Source: Thiobacillus sp. 0-1251
Lineage (GTDB): Bacteria > Pseudomonadota > Gammaproteobacteria > Burkholderiales > Thiobacillaceae
Direction: 5' to 3'
Length of the DNA: 64,000 nt
NCBI GenBank assembly: GCA_001899305.1
Contig: MKWL01000022.1
Coordinates: 124,001-188,000, forward strand
Shown: positions 47,117-56,317 of the stretch, one piece after another
Position numbering within the stretch: the first letter of the stretch is position 1
How the letters are laid out: every line of letters begins with the position of its first letter
Translations under genes and position numbers: made by a program
The notes under the pieces: model-generated
What the model saw: the letters and a program-made list of their open reading frames with translations, nothing else
Told to the model about the DNA's origin: nothing
The model's database searches: none

Positions 47117-47691
47117 TCCGCATTAACCTCCTCCCCCACCGCGAACTTGCGCGTGCCGCCCGGCGACGCCAGTTCAATATCCTGCTTGGCATTGCCGTTG
47201 CGACGGGTGTTCTGGTTGTCGTTGTGGGACATAGCGTGATTGCCGCACGGCAGTCAAACCAGGAAGCGCGCAATGCTTATCTAGAACAGGAAATCGCCAA
47301 GCTTGATGGCCAGATCGGCGAAATCAAGAAAATCCGCGAACAGACGCAGGCATTGCTGGCACGCAAGCAGGTCGTCGAAACCTTGCAGTCCAACCGTACC
47401 GAAGTCGTCCATTTGTTCGACCAGATGATCCGCCTGCTTCCGGACGGTCTCTATCTCAAGTCCTTCAAACAGGCGGGCGATATCGTCACGATCAGCGGCT
47501 ATACCCAGTCGAGCGCGCGCGTTTCCACATTGATGCGGAATCTCGACGGTTCGCCCTGGTTCGAATCGGCCACGCTGGTCGAGATCAAGGCCGCCACCGT
47601 GAACAATCTGCGCGCCAACGAGTTCGTGCTGACCGTCAAGCAGACGCATCAGCAACCGGACAGCGCGAATGACAAGGGGGGCAAGGCATGA
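47113..47691 (+). CDS. pilN: Type IV pilus assembly protein PilN
   Basis: A 192-residue bitopic inner-membrane protein. The cytoplasmic tail MIRINLLPHRE is the conserved PilM-binding motif; a TM helix (ILLGIAVATGVLVVVVGHSVI) and a coiled-coil periplasmic domain (EQEIAKLDGQIGEIKKIREQTQ) follow. Forms a heterodimer with PilO in the alignment complex. Overlaps pilM and pilO by 4 bp each. Confidence 0.94.
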   Translation: MIRINLLPHRELARAARRRQFNILLGIAVATGVLVVVVGHSVIAARQSNQEARNAYLEQEIAKLDGQIGEIKKIREQTQALLARKQVVETLQSNRTEVVHLFDQMIRLLPDGLYLKSFKQAGDIVTISGYTQSSARVSTLMRNLDGSPWFESATLVEIKAATVNNLRANEFVLTVKQTHQQPDSANDKGGKA

Positions 47692-48308
47692 CCCTGGACG
47701 AACTCAATAAACTCGATCTGAAGACGCTGGCCGACTGGCCGCTGCCGACCAAGCTCGTTGCGCTGGCATTCCTGTGCGTGGTGATCGTGCTGGCAGGCTG
47801 GTGGTTCGACTGGCGCGGCGGAATGGAAACGCTCGATACCGCGAAGCAGAAGGAAACCGAGCTGCGCAGCGTGTTCACCACCAAGAAGAATCAGGCCATC
47901 AATCTGGATGCGTACAAAAAGCAGCTGGCCGACATTGAGCAGGCGTTCGGCGCGTTGTTGAAGCAATTGCCGAACAAGCAGGAAATGGATGCGCTGATCA
48001 CGGACGTCAACCAGGCAGGCCTGGGGCGCGGCCTGCAGTTCGACCTGTTCCGGCCCCAAGCCGAGACGGTGTCCGAGTTCTATGCCGAAACGCCCATCCA
48101 GGTCAAAGTGACCGGCGGCTATCATGACATTGCCGCCTTCGTCAGCGATGTCTCCAAGCTGCCGCGCATCGTGACTTTGCAGGATATTTCCATGCAGCCG
48201 GCGAAGGATGGCGTGCTGAATATGGACGCCATCGTCAAGACCTACCGTTATCTGGACGACGACGAGGTCATCGCCCGGAAACAAAAAGCCAAGGAGCAAA
48301 AGAAATGA
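47688..48308 (+). CDS. pilO: Type IV pilus assembly protein PilO
   Basis: A 206-residue inner-membrane protein with one TM helix (LVALAFLCVVIVLAGWWFDW), a coiled-coil segment and a ferredoxin-like periplasmic domain (IQVKVTGGYHDIAAFVSDVSKLPRIV). Partner of PilN; connects the cytoplasmic platform to PilP and the PilQ secretin. The C-terminus is lysine-rich. Overlaps pilP by 4 bp. Confidence 0.94.
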   Translation: MTLDELNKLDLKTLADWPLPTKLVALAFLCVVIVLAGWWFDWRGGMETLDTAKQKETELRSVFTTKKNQAINLDAYKKQLADIEQAFGALLKQLPNKQEMDALITDVNQAGLGRGLQFDLFRPQAETVSEFYAETPIQVKVTGGYHDIAAFVSDVSKLPRIVTLQDISMQPAKDGVLNMDAIVKTYRYLDDDEVIARKQKAKEQKK

Positions 48309-48802
48309 AGCGCCTGGCCATTGTATTGATAGTTACCGGTTTGAGTGGCTGCGGCAGCGGCGACATGGACGATCTGCACCGATTCGTCGCCGAAACCGGC
48401 AAGGACATGCAAGGGAAAATCGATCCACTGCCGGAGGTGAAGGCTTACGAGCCGTTCAGTTATGCGGCCTTCGATCTGCCCGATCCCTTCAAGCCGAGAA
48501 AGCTCTCGACCGGCGGAGGCGGCGGGATGCAGCCCGATCTCACCCGTCCGAAGGAGCCTCTGGAAGCCTTCTCGCTTGAGACGCTGAAAATGGTGGGCGT
48601 ATTGTCACAGAACGGGGTCAACCAGGCGGTGATCAAGACACCGGACAATGCGATTTACCACATCAAGAAAGGCAATTACATGGGCCAGAATTTCGGCCTG
48701 GTCACGCAGATCAGCGATAGCGAAGTGACGCTGCGTGAAATTGTCCAGGATAGCGCCGGGGATTGGTCAGAGCGTACCAGCACCCTGAATTTGCAGGAAT
48801 GA
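48305..48802 (+). CDS. pilP: Type IV pilus lipoprotein PilP
   Basis: A 165-residue lipoprotein with signal MKRLAIVLIVTGLSGC (acylated Cys16), a PFSYAAFDLPDPFKPRK segment typical of PilP, and a C-terminal beta-sandwich (LETLKMVGVLSQNGVNQAVIKTPDNAIYHIKKGNYMGQNFG) that docks to the PilQ N0 domain. Fourth gene of pilMNOPQ. Confidence 0.94.
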   Translation: MKRLAIVLIVTGLSGCGSGDMDDLHRFVAETGKDMQGKIDPLPEVKAYEPFSYAAFDLPDPFKPRKLSTGGGGGMQPDLTRPKEPLEAFSLETLKMVGVLSQNGVNQAVIKTPDNAIYHIKKGNYMGQNFGLVTQISDSEVTLREIVQDSAGDWSERTSTLNLQE

Positions 48803-48832
48803 TTTGTAGTACTGAATTTCAAAGAGGCTGAC

Positions 48833-51145
48833 ATGAATGCATTGCCGAAAATTGCCCAGAAAATGACCCGCCACCTGTTCGGGCTCATCCTATTCACAGG
48901 TTTGGTGCTGCCGTTCGCGGTGCGCGCTGCCGACGCGCCGCCCACGGGCAATGCTGTGCAAAGCGTCGAAACCACGACCTTGCCTGGCGGCAAAGTCGTG
49001 GTACGCGTCAATCTCAAGAAGGCGCTGGCGGCCACACCGGCCGGCTTTACGGTCGGGAATCCGCCGCGCATCGCACTCGACCTGCCCGACACGGGGAATG
49101 CGCTAGGTCGCAACACCGTCGAAGCCAATCTTGGCCCGCTGTCGAGCGTGAATGTGGTCCAAGCCGGGACCCGGACCCGCCTGGTACTCAACCTGAACAA
49201 ATCGGTTGAGTATGAAGCCAGCGTGGACGGCAAATCCCTTCTGATCGCCCTGGGCGATGTCGGGGCCAGTGCTGCGCCCGTGAATGTCAGCCCGCGTTTT
49301 GCCGAAGCGGCGGCCGATGGCGCGCGTCACACGATTCGCGACGTCGATTTCCGGCGCGGCGCGGCGGGCGAGGCGCGTATCGTGACGACCCTGTCCGACG
49401 CCCAGGCCGGGATCAACATCCGCCAGCAGTCCAACGGCGTCGTCGTCGACTTCATCGGCACCGAACTGCCCAAGGCCTTGCAACGTCGTCTCGACGTGGC
49501 GGATTTCGGTACCCCGGTACAGACCGTCGAAACCTATACCCTGGGCGACAACACGCGCATGGTGATCCAGCCCAAGGGCGGCTGGGAATACTCCGCCTAT
49601 CAGACCGACAACAGCTTCATCGTCGAAGTCAAACAGAGCGATGATGCCCAGAAGAAAACGGCCGACGGCAAGGTGAAATACACCGGCGAGAAACTCTCGC
49701 TCAACTTCCAGAACGTCGAAGTGCGTTCGGTACTGCAGGTCATCGCTGATTTCACCGGCCTCAACATCGTCGCCAGCGACACCGTGACCGGCAACCTCAC
49801 GCTGCGGCTGAAAGACGTGCCATGGGATCAGGCGCTCGACCTCATCCTGCAGACCAAAGGCCTCGACAAGCGCCAGAACGGCAATGTGATCTGGATCGCG
49901 CCCAAAGACGAGTTGATGACCAAGGAAAAGCTGGAGTTCGAGGCGAAGAATCAGGTGGCCGATCTGGAACCGCTGACGACCGAGTACATCCAACTCAACT
50001 ATATGCGGGCGGATGATGCGCAAACCATGCTGTATGGAGCTGCCGGCGGGGCAGGCGGGAATGCGGCTGGAAATAATTCCGTGAACTGCTCCGCCCAAGC
50101 GGCAGGCCTGACGGGTTCGGCCATGCAGAACATGCAAAAAAGTCAGGCCGACAACGAACAGAAAATTCTCACCAAGCGGGGGCGGGCGACCTATGAACTG
50201 AAGACCAATACCCTGATAATCACTGATACGGCGCGCAAGATTCAGGAAATTCGTGAACTGCTCGCACGTCTGGATGTGCCAGCCCGCCAGGTGATGATCG
50301 AGGCACGGGTGGTCACCGCACAAAGTGGTTGGAGCCGAGATTTGGGTGCTAAGCTCGGGCTTGCTGCGATTAACCGTACTGGCCGCTACCAGACTGGCAT
50401 TGGGGGCGCTCAGAGTGAAGCATCCGCCCTCACGCAAGGTTTCTTCCCGCAGTCATCGACGATGGGATCTGTTCCTAATCCGAGTGCAACCGATCCGTTT
50501 GCTCGGGCGCAAGTTCCTGTGTTCAACACTGGTACTAACATGGTCAATTTCCCGGCAGGAACCGGCGCAGCACAAATCGCCATGTCCTTGCTGGATGCGT
50601 CGACTGGAAATCTGCTTAGTCTGGAACTATCAGCGCTGGAAGCAGATAACCGCGGGAAAATTCTGTCCAACCCGCGGGTCATGACCTCCAACCAGAAACC
50701 CGCAGTGATTCTTAATGGCACTCAGATTCCCTTTATCACTCCCGGTTCGTCCACTGCTCCCGCAACGGTGACGTTCAAGGATGTATTCTTGTGCTTGTTG
50801 GTAGACCCGCAGATCCTCAACAATGACTCGCTCATCATGACGATTGAAATTCAGAAAGACAACGTTGACCCGACCGGAACCGTGTCTCTGGGGCAAGGTA
50901 TTACGGCACCGGCCATCTCGACCAAGCGGGTCAAGACCCAGGTTCGAGTCAATAATGGCGAGACCCTCGTGCTGGGCGGCATATTCGACCAGACTGAGCT
51001 CAACAATGTGTCGAAGGTTCCTTTCCTGGGGGATGTGCCGATATTGGGCAATCTCTTCAAGCAGAAATTTAAACAGGACAATAAAACTGAACTGATTATT
51101 TTCATCACCCCGCGCATTATCGACGATCGTCTGTCGATACGCTAA
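48833..51145 (+). CDS. pilQ: Type IV pilus secretin PilQ
   Basis: The 770-residue outer-membrane secretin pore for the pilus. Signal peptide (residues about 1-33), two AMIN domains for peptidoglycan binding (about 40-130 and 160-270), the secretin short STN domain (KLSLNFQNVEVRSVLQVIADFTGLNIV), an N1-type repeat (LEPLTTEYIQLNYMRADDAQTML), and the secretin beta barrel with VILNGTQIPF, VNNGETLVLGGIFDQTE and VPFLGDVPILGNLFK. Preceded by a 30-bp gap. A terminator follows. Confidence 0.95.
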   Translation: MNALPKIAQKMTRHLFGLILFTGLVLPFAVRAADAPPTGNAVQSVETTTLPGGKVVVRVNLKKALAATPAGFTVGNPPRIALDLPDTGNALGRNTVEANLGPLSSVNVVQAGTRTRLVLNLNKSVEYEASVDGKSLLIALGDVGASAAPVNVSPRFAEAAADGARHTIRDVDFRRGAAGEARIVTTLSDAQAGINIRQQSNGVVVDFIGTELPKALQRRLDVADFGTPVQTVETYTLGDNTRMVIQPKGGWEYSAYQTDNSFIVEVKQSDDAQKKTADGKVKYTGEKLSLNFQNVEVRSVLQVIADFTGLNIVASDTVTGNLTLRLKDVPWDQALDLILQTKGLDKRQNGNVIWIAPKDELMTKEKLEFEAKNQVADLEPLTTEYIQLNYMRADDAQTMLYGAAGGAGGNAAGNNSVNCSAQAAGLTGSAMQNMQKSQADNEQKILTKRGRATYELKTNTLIITDTARKIQEIRELLARLDVPARQVMIEARVVTAQSGWSRDLGAKLGLAAINRTGRYQTGIGGAQSEASALTQGFFPQSSTMGSVPNPSATDPFARAQVPVFNTGTNMVNFPAGTGAAQIAMSLLDASTGNLLSLELSALEADNRGKILSNPRVMTSNQKPAVILNGTQIPFITPGSSTAPATVTFKDVFLCLLVDPQILNNDSLIMTIEIQKDNVDPTGTVSLGQGITAPAISTKRVKTQVRVNNGETLVLGGIFDQTELNNVSKVPFLGDVPILGNLFKQKFKQDNKTELIIFITPRIIDDRLSIR

Positions 51146-51160
51146 TCGCGGCTGACATCC

Positions 51161-51190
51161 AAAGCGCGGGCGTGTCCCGCGCTTTTTTTT
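51161..51190 (+). terminator. Intrinsic terminator after pilQ
   Basis: AAAGCGCGGG / CCCGCGCTTT stem with a 5-nt CGTGT loop and eight T. It separates the pil operon from aroK 63 bp downstream. Confidence 0.92.
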
Positions 51191-51253
51191 CGCCTTGATT
51201 TTTTGCGTTTGTTCAGCGCTATCCATTCGGCCGCTCTCAATTAGAATGGCGCC

Positions 51254-51805
51254 ATGAGCAAGCGAGACAATCTATACCTCGTCGGGTTGATGGGGGCGGG
51301 CAAGACTACCGTGGGGCGGCTGCTGGCCAAGCATTATGGGTGCGTCTTTTACGACTCGGACCACGAAATCGAGGCGCGAACCGGCGTCAAGATTCCGGTC
51401 ATATTCGAGATCGAAGGCGAGGCGGGTTTCCGTAAACGCGAAGAGGCTGCGATCGCTGACCTGACAGGCTTGTCTGGCATCGTTCTGGCCACAGGGGGTG
51501 GTGCGGTCCTCTCGGCGGCCAATCGCAACAATCTGAAAAAAAATGGGGTGGTGATTTATTTGCGCGGCATGCCCGAGCATTTGTATGAGCGTACGCGGCA
51601 CGACCGCAACCGCCCTTTGCTGCAAACCGAGAATCCGCTCGCCAGGCTGCGGGAACTGTTCAAGCAACGTGACCCGCTGTATCGCGAAGTGGCCGACATC
51701 GTGGTGGATACGGGCCGACAGAGCGTGGCAGGCATGACCCGCGTGCTCTACGGCAAGCTGGATCTGCTTAAAAGCGGATTGCCTTTGCCTGACACGGCGG
51801 GCTGA
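51254..51805 (+). CDS. aroK: Shikimate kinase
   Basis: Phosphorylates shikimate in aromatic amino acid synthesis. The 183-residue protein has the P-loop GLMGAGKTT (11-19), the shikimate-binding [18 protein letters not shown] and the GGGAVLS motif, with the RDRNRPLL lid. It follows pilQ as usual, but aroB, the usual next gene, is missing; a beta-helix protein begins on the base after its stop. Confidence 0.95.
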   Translation: MSKRDNLYLVGLMGAGKTTVGRLLAKHYGCVFYDSDHEIEARTGVKIPVIFEIEGEAGFRKREEAAIADLTGLSGIVLATGGGAVLSAANRNNLKKNGVVIYLRGMPEHLYERTRHDRNRPLLQTENPLARLRELFKQRDPLYREVADIVVDTGRQSVAGMTRVLYGKLDLLKSGLPLPDTAG

Positions 51806-53056
51806 ATGCGGCGGGCCGTCAGCGCAGCATGGCTTTGCTTGCTGGCGGGGACAGCGGCCGCAACGGATTACCGTGCGAATGCACAGGATTACCTCGATTA
51901 TGTGCGTCGCCTGCAACCTGGCGATCGCTTGCTGCTGGAGGCAGGCGATTACCGGCAGGGTTTGCCTTTGCGCAATTTGTCCGGTGAGGCCCGTCAGCCT
52001 ATTGTCATCGAGGCGGCCTCGCCTAGCGCGCCGCCGCGTTTCCTCGCCCGGCCGGGCGCCAATACGATCAGTCTGGTCGACGTTCGCCATCTGGTATTAC
52101 GCCACCTGGAACTCGATGGTCGTAATCAGCCGGTGGATGCAGTCAAGGCCGAAGGCCACAGCCGCTATGCTGACTTCATTACGCTGGACCGTCTTTACAT
52201 TCACGACCATGCCGCATCACAACAGAATGTGGGCATTTCAACCAAGTGTCCGGCATTCGGCTGGGTGATCCGGGGGAACCGTATCGAGCGGGTTGGCACC
52301 GGCATGTACCTTGGCGACGCCGATGGTTCGGATCCTTTCGTCGGCGGCGTGATCGAGGCCAATCGGGTTTCCCATACGCTGGGCTACAACCTGCAGATCA
52401 AGCATCAGGCTGGCCGTCCCGCCGGCCATGCCGATCGCTACGATACGGTGATTCGCTACAACGTCTTTTCCAAACAGGATGCGATACCTGGGCCGCAGGC
52501 ACGCCCCAACGTCCTGCTTGGGCATTTTCCGCTGGCCGGAGCGGGCAGCGAGGACCGCTATCTGGTCTACGGCAATTTCTTCCAGCACAATCCTAGCGAG
52601 GCATTATTGCAGGCGGAGGGACGTGTGGTGCTCTACGACAATGTCTTCGTCAACGGCGGCGGCGACGCGATCCATATCCAGCCGCACAACGATGTGCCGC
52701 GTGACTTGGCTATTTTCTCCAACACCGTGCTGGCGTCTGGCACAGGCATCCGGGTGCGCCATGCCGTAGGCACGCCCTATCGCCAACGCGTGCTCGCCAA
52801 TGTGATAGCCGCCTCGACACCTTTGCAGGCAGTTGAGGCAGCGTACAACGTCGCCTTGGCCTATCGACCTGATCTACTGGACGTTGCCGTATCGGACCTG
52901 ACGCCGGACCTGCTGGGACCGCATTCGCAAGGTGGCCGCCTGCCACAAGATCTGGTTCGCGAACTGGTGGCCTATCCCGGCTGGCAGGCGGCGGCGTATC
53001 CCGGCGCAAGCGTTTCATCCGCTTTGCAGCACACACTGGATTCATCCTGGCCATGA
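51806..53056 (+). CDS. Secreted right-handed beta-helix protein
   Basis: A 416-residue exported protein. The N-terminus (MRRAVSAAWLCLLAGTAAATDYRA) is a signal peptide with AxA cleavage. The rest resembles parallel beta-helix folds of the pectate lyase/polysaccharide lyase kind: periodic short strands such as NTISLVDVRHLVLRHLELDG, ADFITLDRLYIHDHAA, GWVIRGNRIERVGTGMYLGD, DTVIRYNVFSK, RVVLYDNVFVNGGGDAIHIQPH. No catalytic residues can be assigned. It starts on the base after the aroK stop and overlaps the VanZ-like gene by 4 bp, so the three are one transcript. May process or bind EPS. Confidence 0.7.
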   Translation: MRRAVSAAWLCLLAGTAAATDYRANAQDYLDYVRRLQPGDRLLLEAGDYRQGLPLRNLSGEARQPIVIEAASPSAPPRFLARPGANTISLVDVRHLVLRHLELDGRNQPVDAVKAEGHSRYADFITLDRLYIHDHAASQQNVGISTKCPAFGWVIRGNRIERVGTGMYLGDADGSDPFVGGVIEANRVSHTLGYNLQIKHQAGRPAGHADRYDTVIRYNVFSKQDAIPGPQARPNVLLGHFPLAGAGSEDRYLVYGNFFQHNPSEALLQAEGRVVLYDNVFVNGGGDAIHIQPHNDVPRDLAIFSNTVLASGTGIRVRHAVGTPYRQRVLANVIAASTPLQAVEAAYNVALAYRPDLLDVAVSDLTPDLLGPHSQGGRLPQDLVRELVAYPGWQAAAYPGASVSSALQHTLDSSWP

Positions 53057-55365
53057 ACGGCCGCGCGCAGCCCCCCGCCAACTCAAGAGCTTTGCTGTGG
53101 CTGGTCGCACTGGGCTACACCGTATTTGTCATCTACGGCAGCCTGGTGCCGCTCAAATTTCATGCGTTGCCATGGGATGTCGCCGTGGCCCGATTTGGGG
53201 CAATCCCGTTTCTCAAGCTCGGGATCGGGTCGCGTGCCGACTGGGTCGCCAATCTGCTGCTGTTCATTCCGCTGACCTATCTGTGGATGGGTGCCATGAC
53301 AGGCGGGAGCGGCCGCGTGCACAACCTGTTGGCCACACTGGCGTTGATTCCGGCTGCTACTGCATTGAGCATCGGCATTGAATTCACCCAGCTGTTTTTC
53401 CCGCAACGCACGGTGTCGCAGAATGACATCTTTGCCGAAACGCTTGGGGGTTTCATCGGTGTGCTGGCATGGTGGATGACAGACAGGCGGTTCGTCGACT
53501 GGTTGCAAGCCTGGCAGCACAACCATGCTCGTGCCGCACTCGCCGAGCGTCTGGCCTGGACATACCTGGCGGGTGTCGTCGTTTACAACATCCTGCCGCT
53601 CGATCTGACCATCAGCCTGGTCGAGATTTTTCATAAATGGCGGGACGGCATGGTGGTGCTGATTCCGTTTGGCGATTTGCCGCATGACCCTGCCACGGCC
53701 GTCTATGAAATTGCCACCGATGCGCTGATTTGGACGCCGTTGGCCTTGCTGTGGCGACTGGACGGAACACGCAGTGCGTGGCGCGCATGGGGCATGACGC
53801 TGGCCGCGGCGACCGGCTTGGAATTCGCGCAGTTGTTCGTCTTTTCCCGCGTCAGCGATGTGACCGACATTCTGACGGCTTCGCTTGGCGGCGCGCTGGG
53901 CAGTGTCGTCGGCGGACGTCTGGCCAAACGTGAAGCACATGACAGCGCGCCGGTGAAGTGGGGGACCTGGCTGCCTTTTGCGCTGGCTGCAGGGTGGATG
54001 GGGGTACTGCTGTTCGTGTTCTGGTTTCCCTTCGATTTCCGTACCGACGGCGCGTTCATCAAAGACCGGCTCGACTTCGTACAGCGGGTACCGTTCGAGG
54101 TGTATTACTTCGGCACCGAATACCGGGCCATCACTGAAGTCTTGCGCAAGACGCTGTTCTTTGCGCCGCTGGGCGGATTGCTGGCATGGGGCGTGGCCCG
54201 CCAGCCGTGGCGCTGGCGGGCCACACTATTTGCGGTAGCCATGCTGGTGCTGGTCGGGATGCCTGCGCTCATCGAATTAGGGCAAGTGATGTTGCCGGAA
54301 AAGATCGCCGACACTACCGACTGGCTACTGGCCTGGCTGGGCGGGCTGGCGGGCTATGGCGTGGCACGCCGCATCTTGCGGGCGCCCCGGCATGTCACCC
54401 TGCCACGGGCTTCTCATTGCGCGGAGCCCGAATCCTCGGCCGCACCCCGGGCGACACGGATGCGCTGGCAGATGCCGCTTGTCCTGGGCGGCATGGGCGT
54501 ACTGTTCTGGGGCGCCGCCCACGCACCCTTCGTACCGTACAACGTACGCGAACTGCTGCGGCAGGATAATGCCTGGCTGTCGGCGCTGCTGCTCGCGGTG
54601 GCGTGCTACTGGCTGGCCGTCTGGCCCGTGTGGCTGGCGCGCCGGCCGGCGTCCGGCCTGGCCCGTCTGGCGCAATTGCCCCTGGGGCTGCTGGTGTATG
54701 GCGCCATCGCTTTTTTATTGCTGGATGCGGCCGTGCCGGATGAGAGTCTTTTCGATCTGGCCGGCAGTCCGGTGCTGGGCTGGCCCGGGCAGTGGGAACT
54801 CGGATTGCGCTGGGTGGCGTTAGCCGCAATACCCGGTACGTTGATCTATCTGGCTGCGCAAACCGTGCGCCGCTGGCGCGGGCGGCGATTGAGCGCCCTG
54901 CATTTCTGGGCGGCGCTTCCGGTCTTGGGCCTGGCCTATTGGGGCGTGGTCATCCAGGCCGATACCGACAATCTGGTCGAGTTGATGGCTACGCCGCAGC
55001 CGCTGGCTTTTACGGCCTTGAGTGCCTGGCTCTATATTGTGTTCCTGGCATCTGCCCTGCTCGCTTCGCCTGCAATGGGTGCGCAACGCATTTTGCGGCT
55101 GGTCAGCCCACTGGTTTCGTTGCCCCTCGCCGCCTTGTTCTTGCACCTCGGACTGGCCGGCACGCTCGACAAGTACGGCCAGCAATTCTCGGCCCTGCAG
55201 TTCCTGCTGAGTACCGACCGCCAGCATTACGCTGCGATGCCTGTCATCTGGCTACGTTACAGCGCGTTGCATGTGCTTGTCATTGCAACGCTTGCCTTCA
55301 TACAATGGCCGCACTTTCGCGCCGCTCAACGGCTTCATGCCCCTACCCGCCATGCCTCTCATTGA
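53053..55365 (+). CDS. Membrane protein with three tandem VanZ-like domains
   Basis: A 770-residue polytopic protein in which a VanZ-like unit is repeated three times. Each unit has an entry motif (SLVPLKF, NILPLDL, FWFPFDF at about 30, 179, 323), then ExxQ (E110-Q113, E257-Q260, E408-Q411) and a D about 15 residues later in a D...LGG helix (DIFAETLGG, DILTASLGG, DWLLAWLGG). The last 300 residues hold further hydrophobic helices without the motif. VanZ proteins are linked to glycopeptide tolerance and, in EPS loci, to unknown membrane roles. Starts ATGA-coupled to the beta-helix gene. Confidence 0.8.
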   Translation: MNGRAQPPANSRALLWLVALGYTVFVIYGSLVPLKFHALPWDVAVARFGAIPFLKLGIGSRADWVANLLLFIPLTYLWMGAMTGGSGRVHNLLATLALIPAATALSIGIEFTQLFFPQRTVSQNDIFAETLGGFIGVLAWWMTDRRFVDWLQAWQHNHARAALAERLAWTYLAGVVVYNILPLDLTISLVEIFHKWRDGMVVLIPFGDLPHDPATAVYEIATDALIWTPLALLWRLDGTRSAWRAWGMTLAAATGLEFAQLFVFSRVSDVTDILTASLGGALGSVVGGRLAKREAHDSAPVKWGTWLPFALAAGWMGVLLFVFWFPFDFRTDGAFIKDRLDFVQRVPFEVYYFGTEYRAITEVLRKTLFFAPLGGLLAWGVARQPWRWRATLFAVAMLVLVGMPALIELGQVMLPEKIADTTDWLLAWLGGLAGYGVARRILRAPRHVTLPRASHCAEPESSAAPRATRMRWQMPLVLGGMGVLFWGAAHAPFVPYNVRELLRQDNAWLSALLLAVACYWLAVWPVWLARRPASGLARLAQLPLGLLVYGAIAFLLLDAAVPDESLFDLAGSPVLGWPGQWELGLRWVALAAIPGTLIYLAAQTVRRWRGRRLSALHFWAALPVLGLAYWGVVIQADTDNLVELMATPQPLAFTALSAWLYIVFLASALLASPAMGAQRILRLVSPLVSLPLAALFLHLGLAGTLDKYGQQFSALQFLLSTDRQHYAAMPVIWLRYSALHVLVIATLAFIQWPHFRAAQRLHAPTRHASH

Positions 55366-56314
55366 CGTTTTCAACGGCGACGCCGACGGTCTTTGCGCGC
55401 TGCACCAGCTGCGCCTTGCCGATCCTGCCGACTCCGAACTGGTGACCGGACCCAAGCGCGATATCAGCCTGCTGAAACGGGTCCAGGCCGGCACAGGCGA
55501 TCGCGTCACCGTGCTCGACATCGCCCTGTCGAAAAACCGTGACGCGCTGGACCGGATTCTCGAAGCAGGGGCAGAAGTACGCTACTTCGATCACCACCAG
55601 CCGGGCGACATTCCCGTGCATCCCCATTTCGAGCCGCACATCGATACCGACGCCAACGTCTGCACCAGTCTGCTGGTGAACCGCTACTTGCAGGGCCAGC
55701 ATCTGGCGTGGGCGGTCACCGCAGCGTTCGGTGACAATCTTGCCGATGCGGCACGACAGGCCGCCACTCCACTGAATCTGTCGGCTGACCAGTTGGCGCA
55801 GCTGCAATCGCTGGGCGAATGTCTCAATTACAACGGCTATGGCGAAACGCTCGACGACCTGTTTTACGACCCGGCCGAGTTGTATCGTCAAATGCGTCCG
55901 TTTGCCGACCCCTTCGCGTTCATCGCCGAGTCGGCCGCCTATCGAACGCTGAAGGCCGGCTACCAGGAGGACATGACGCGAGCCGTTGCCCTGGATGCGG
56001 CGGAAGCGCGTGCTGCCGGGCGCATCTTCATGCTGCCTGCCGAGAAATGGGCGCGGCGGATTTCCGGCGTGTTCGGCAATCAACTGGCAGTCGAGTCTCC
56101 CGCGCAGGCGCATGCCGTGCTCACAGCCAAGCCGGGTGGCGGCTATGTCGTCAGCGTGCGTGCCCCGCTGGTGGCCAAGTCCGGCGCGGACGAACTATGC
56201 AGCCAGTTCGACACCGGCGGCGGGCGCAAAGGAGCGGCCGGCATCAATCATCTGCCTGACACCGAGGTTGGCCGGTTTATTGCTACATTCTTTGCGGTCT
56301 TTTCCCGGAGCTGA
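55352..56314 (+). CDS. DHH-family phosphoesterase
   Basis: A 320-residue DHH superfamily protein. The N-terminus MPLIDVFNGDADGLCALHQL carries the metal-binding Asp residues, VTVLDIALSKN gives another, and YFDHHQPG is the DHH motif; a C-terminal GGGRKGAAGINHLP resembles the DHHA1 substrate-binding motif of NrnA-type enzymes. NrnA-type enzymes degrade nano-RNA and dephosphorylate pAp. It sits directly before an APS kinase gene (3-bp gap) and three sulfotransferases, so pAp recycling is an attractive but unproven role. Start at ATG 55352 overlaps the VanZ gene by 14 bp; ATG 55337 is an alternative. Confidence 0.78.
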   Translation: MPLIDVFNGDADGLCALHQLRLADPADSELVTGPKRDISLLKRVQAGTGDRVTVLDIALSKNRDALDRILEAGAEVRYFDHHQPGDIPVHPHFEPHIDTDANVCTSLLVNRYLQGQHLAWAVTAAFGDNLADAARQAATPLNLSADQLAQLQSLGECLNYNGYGETLDDLFYDPAELYRQMRPFADPFAFIAESAAYRTLKAGYQEDMTRAVALDAAEARAAGRIFMLPAEKWARRISGVFGNQLAVESPAQAHAVLTAKPGGGYVVSVRAPLVAKSGADELCSQFDTGGGRKGAAGINHLPDTEVGRFIATFFAVFSRS

Positions 56315-56317
56315 ATC

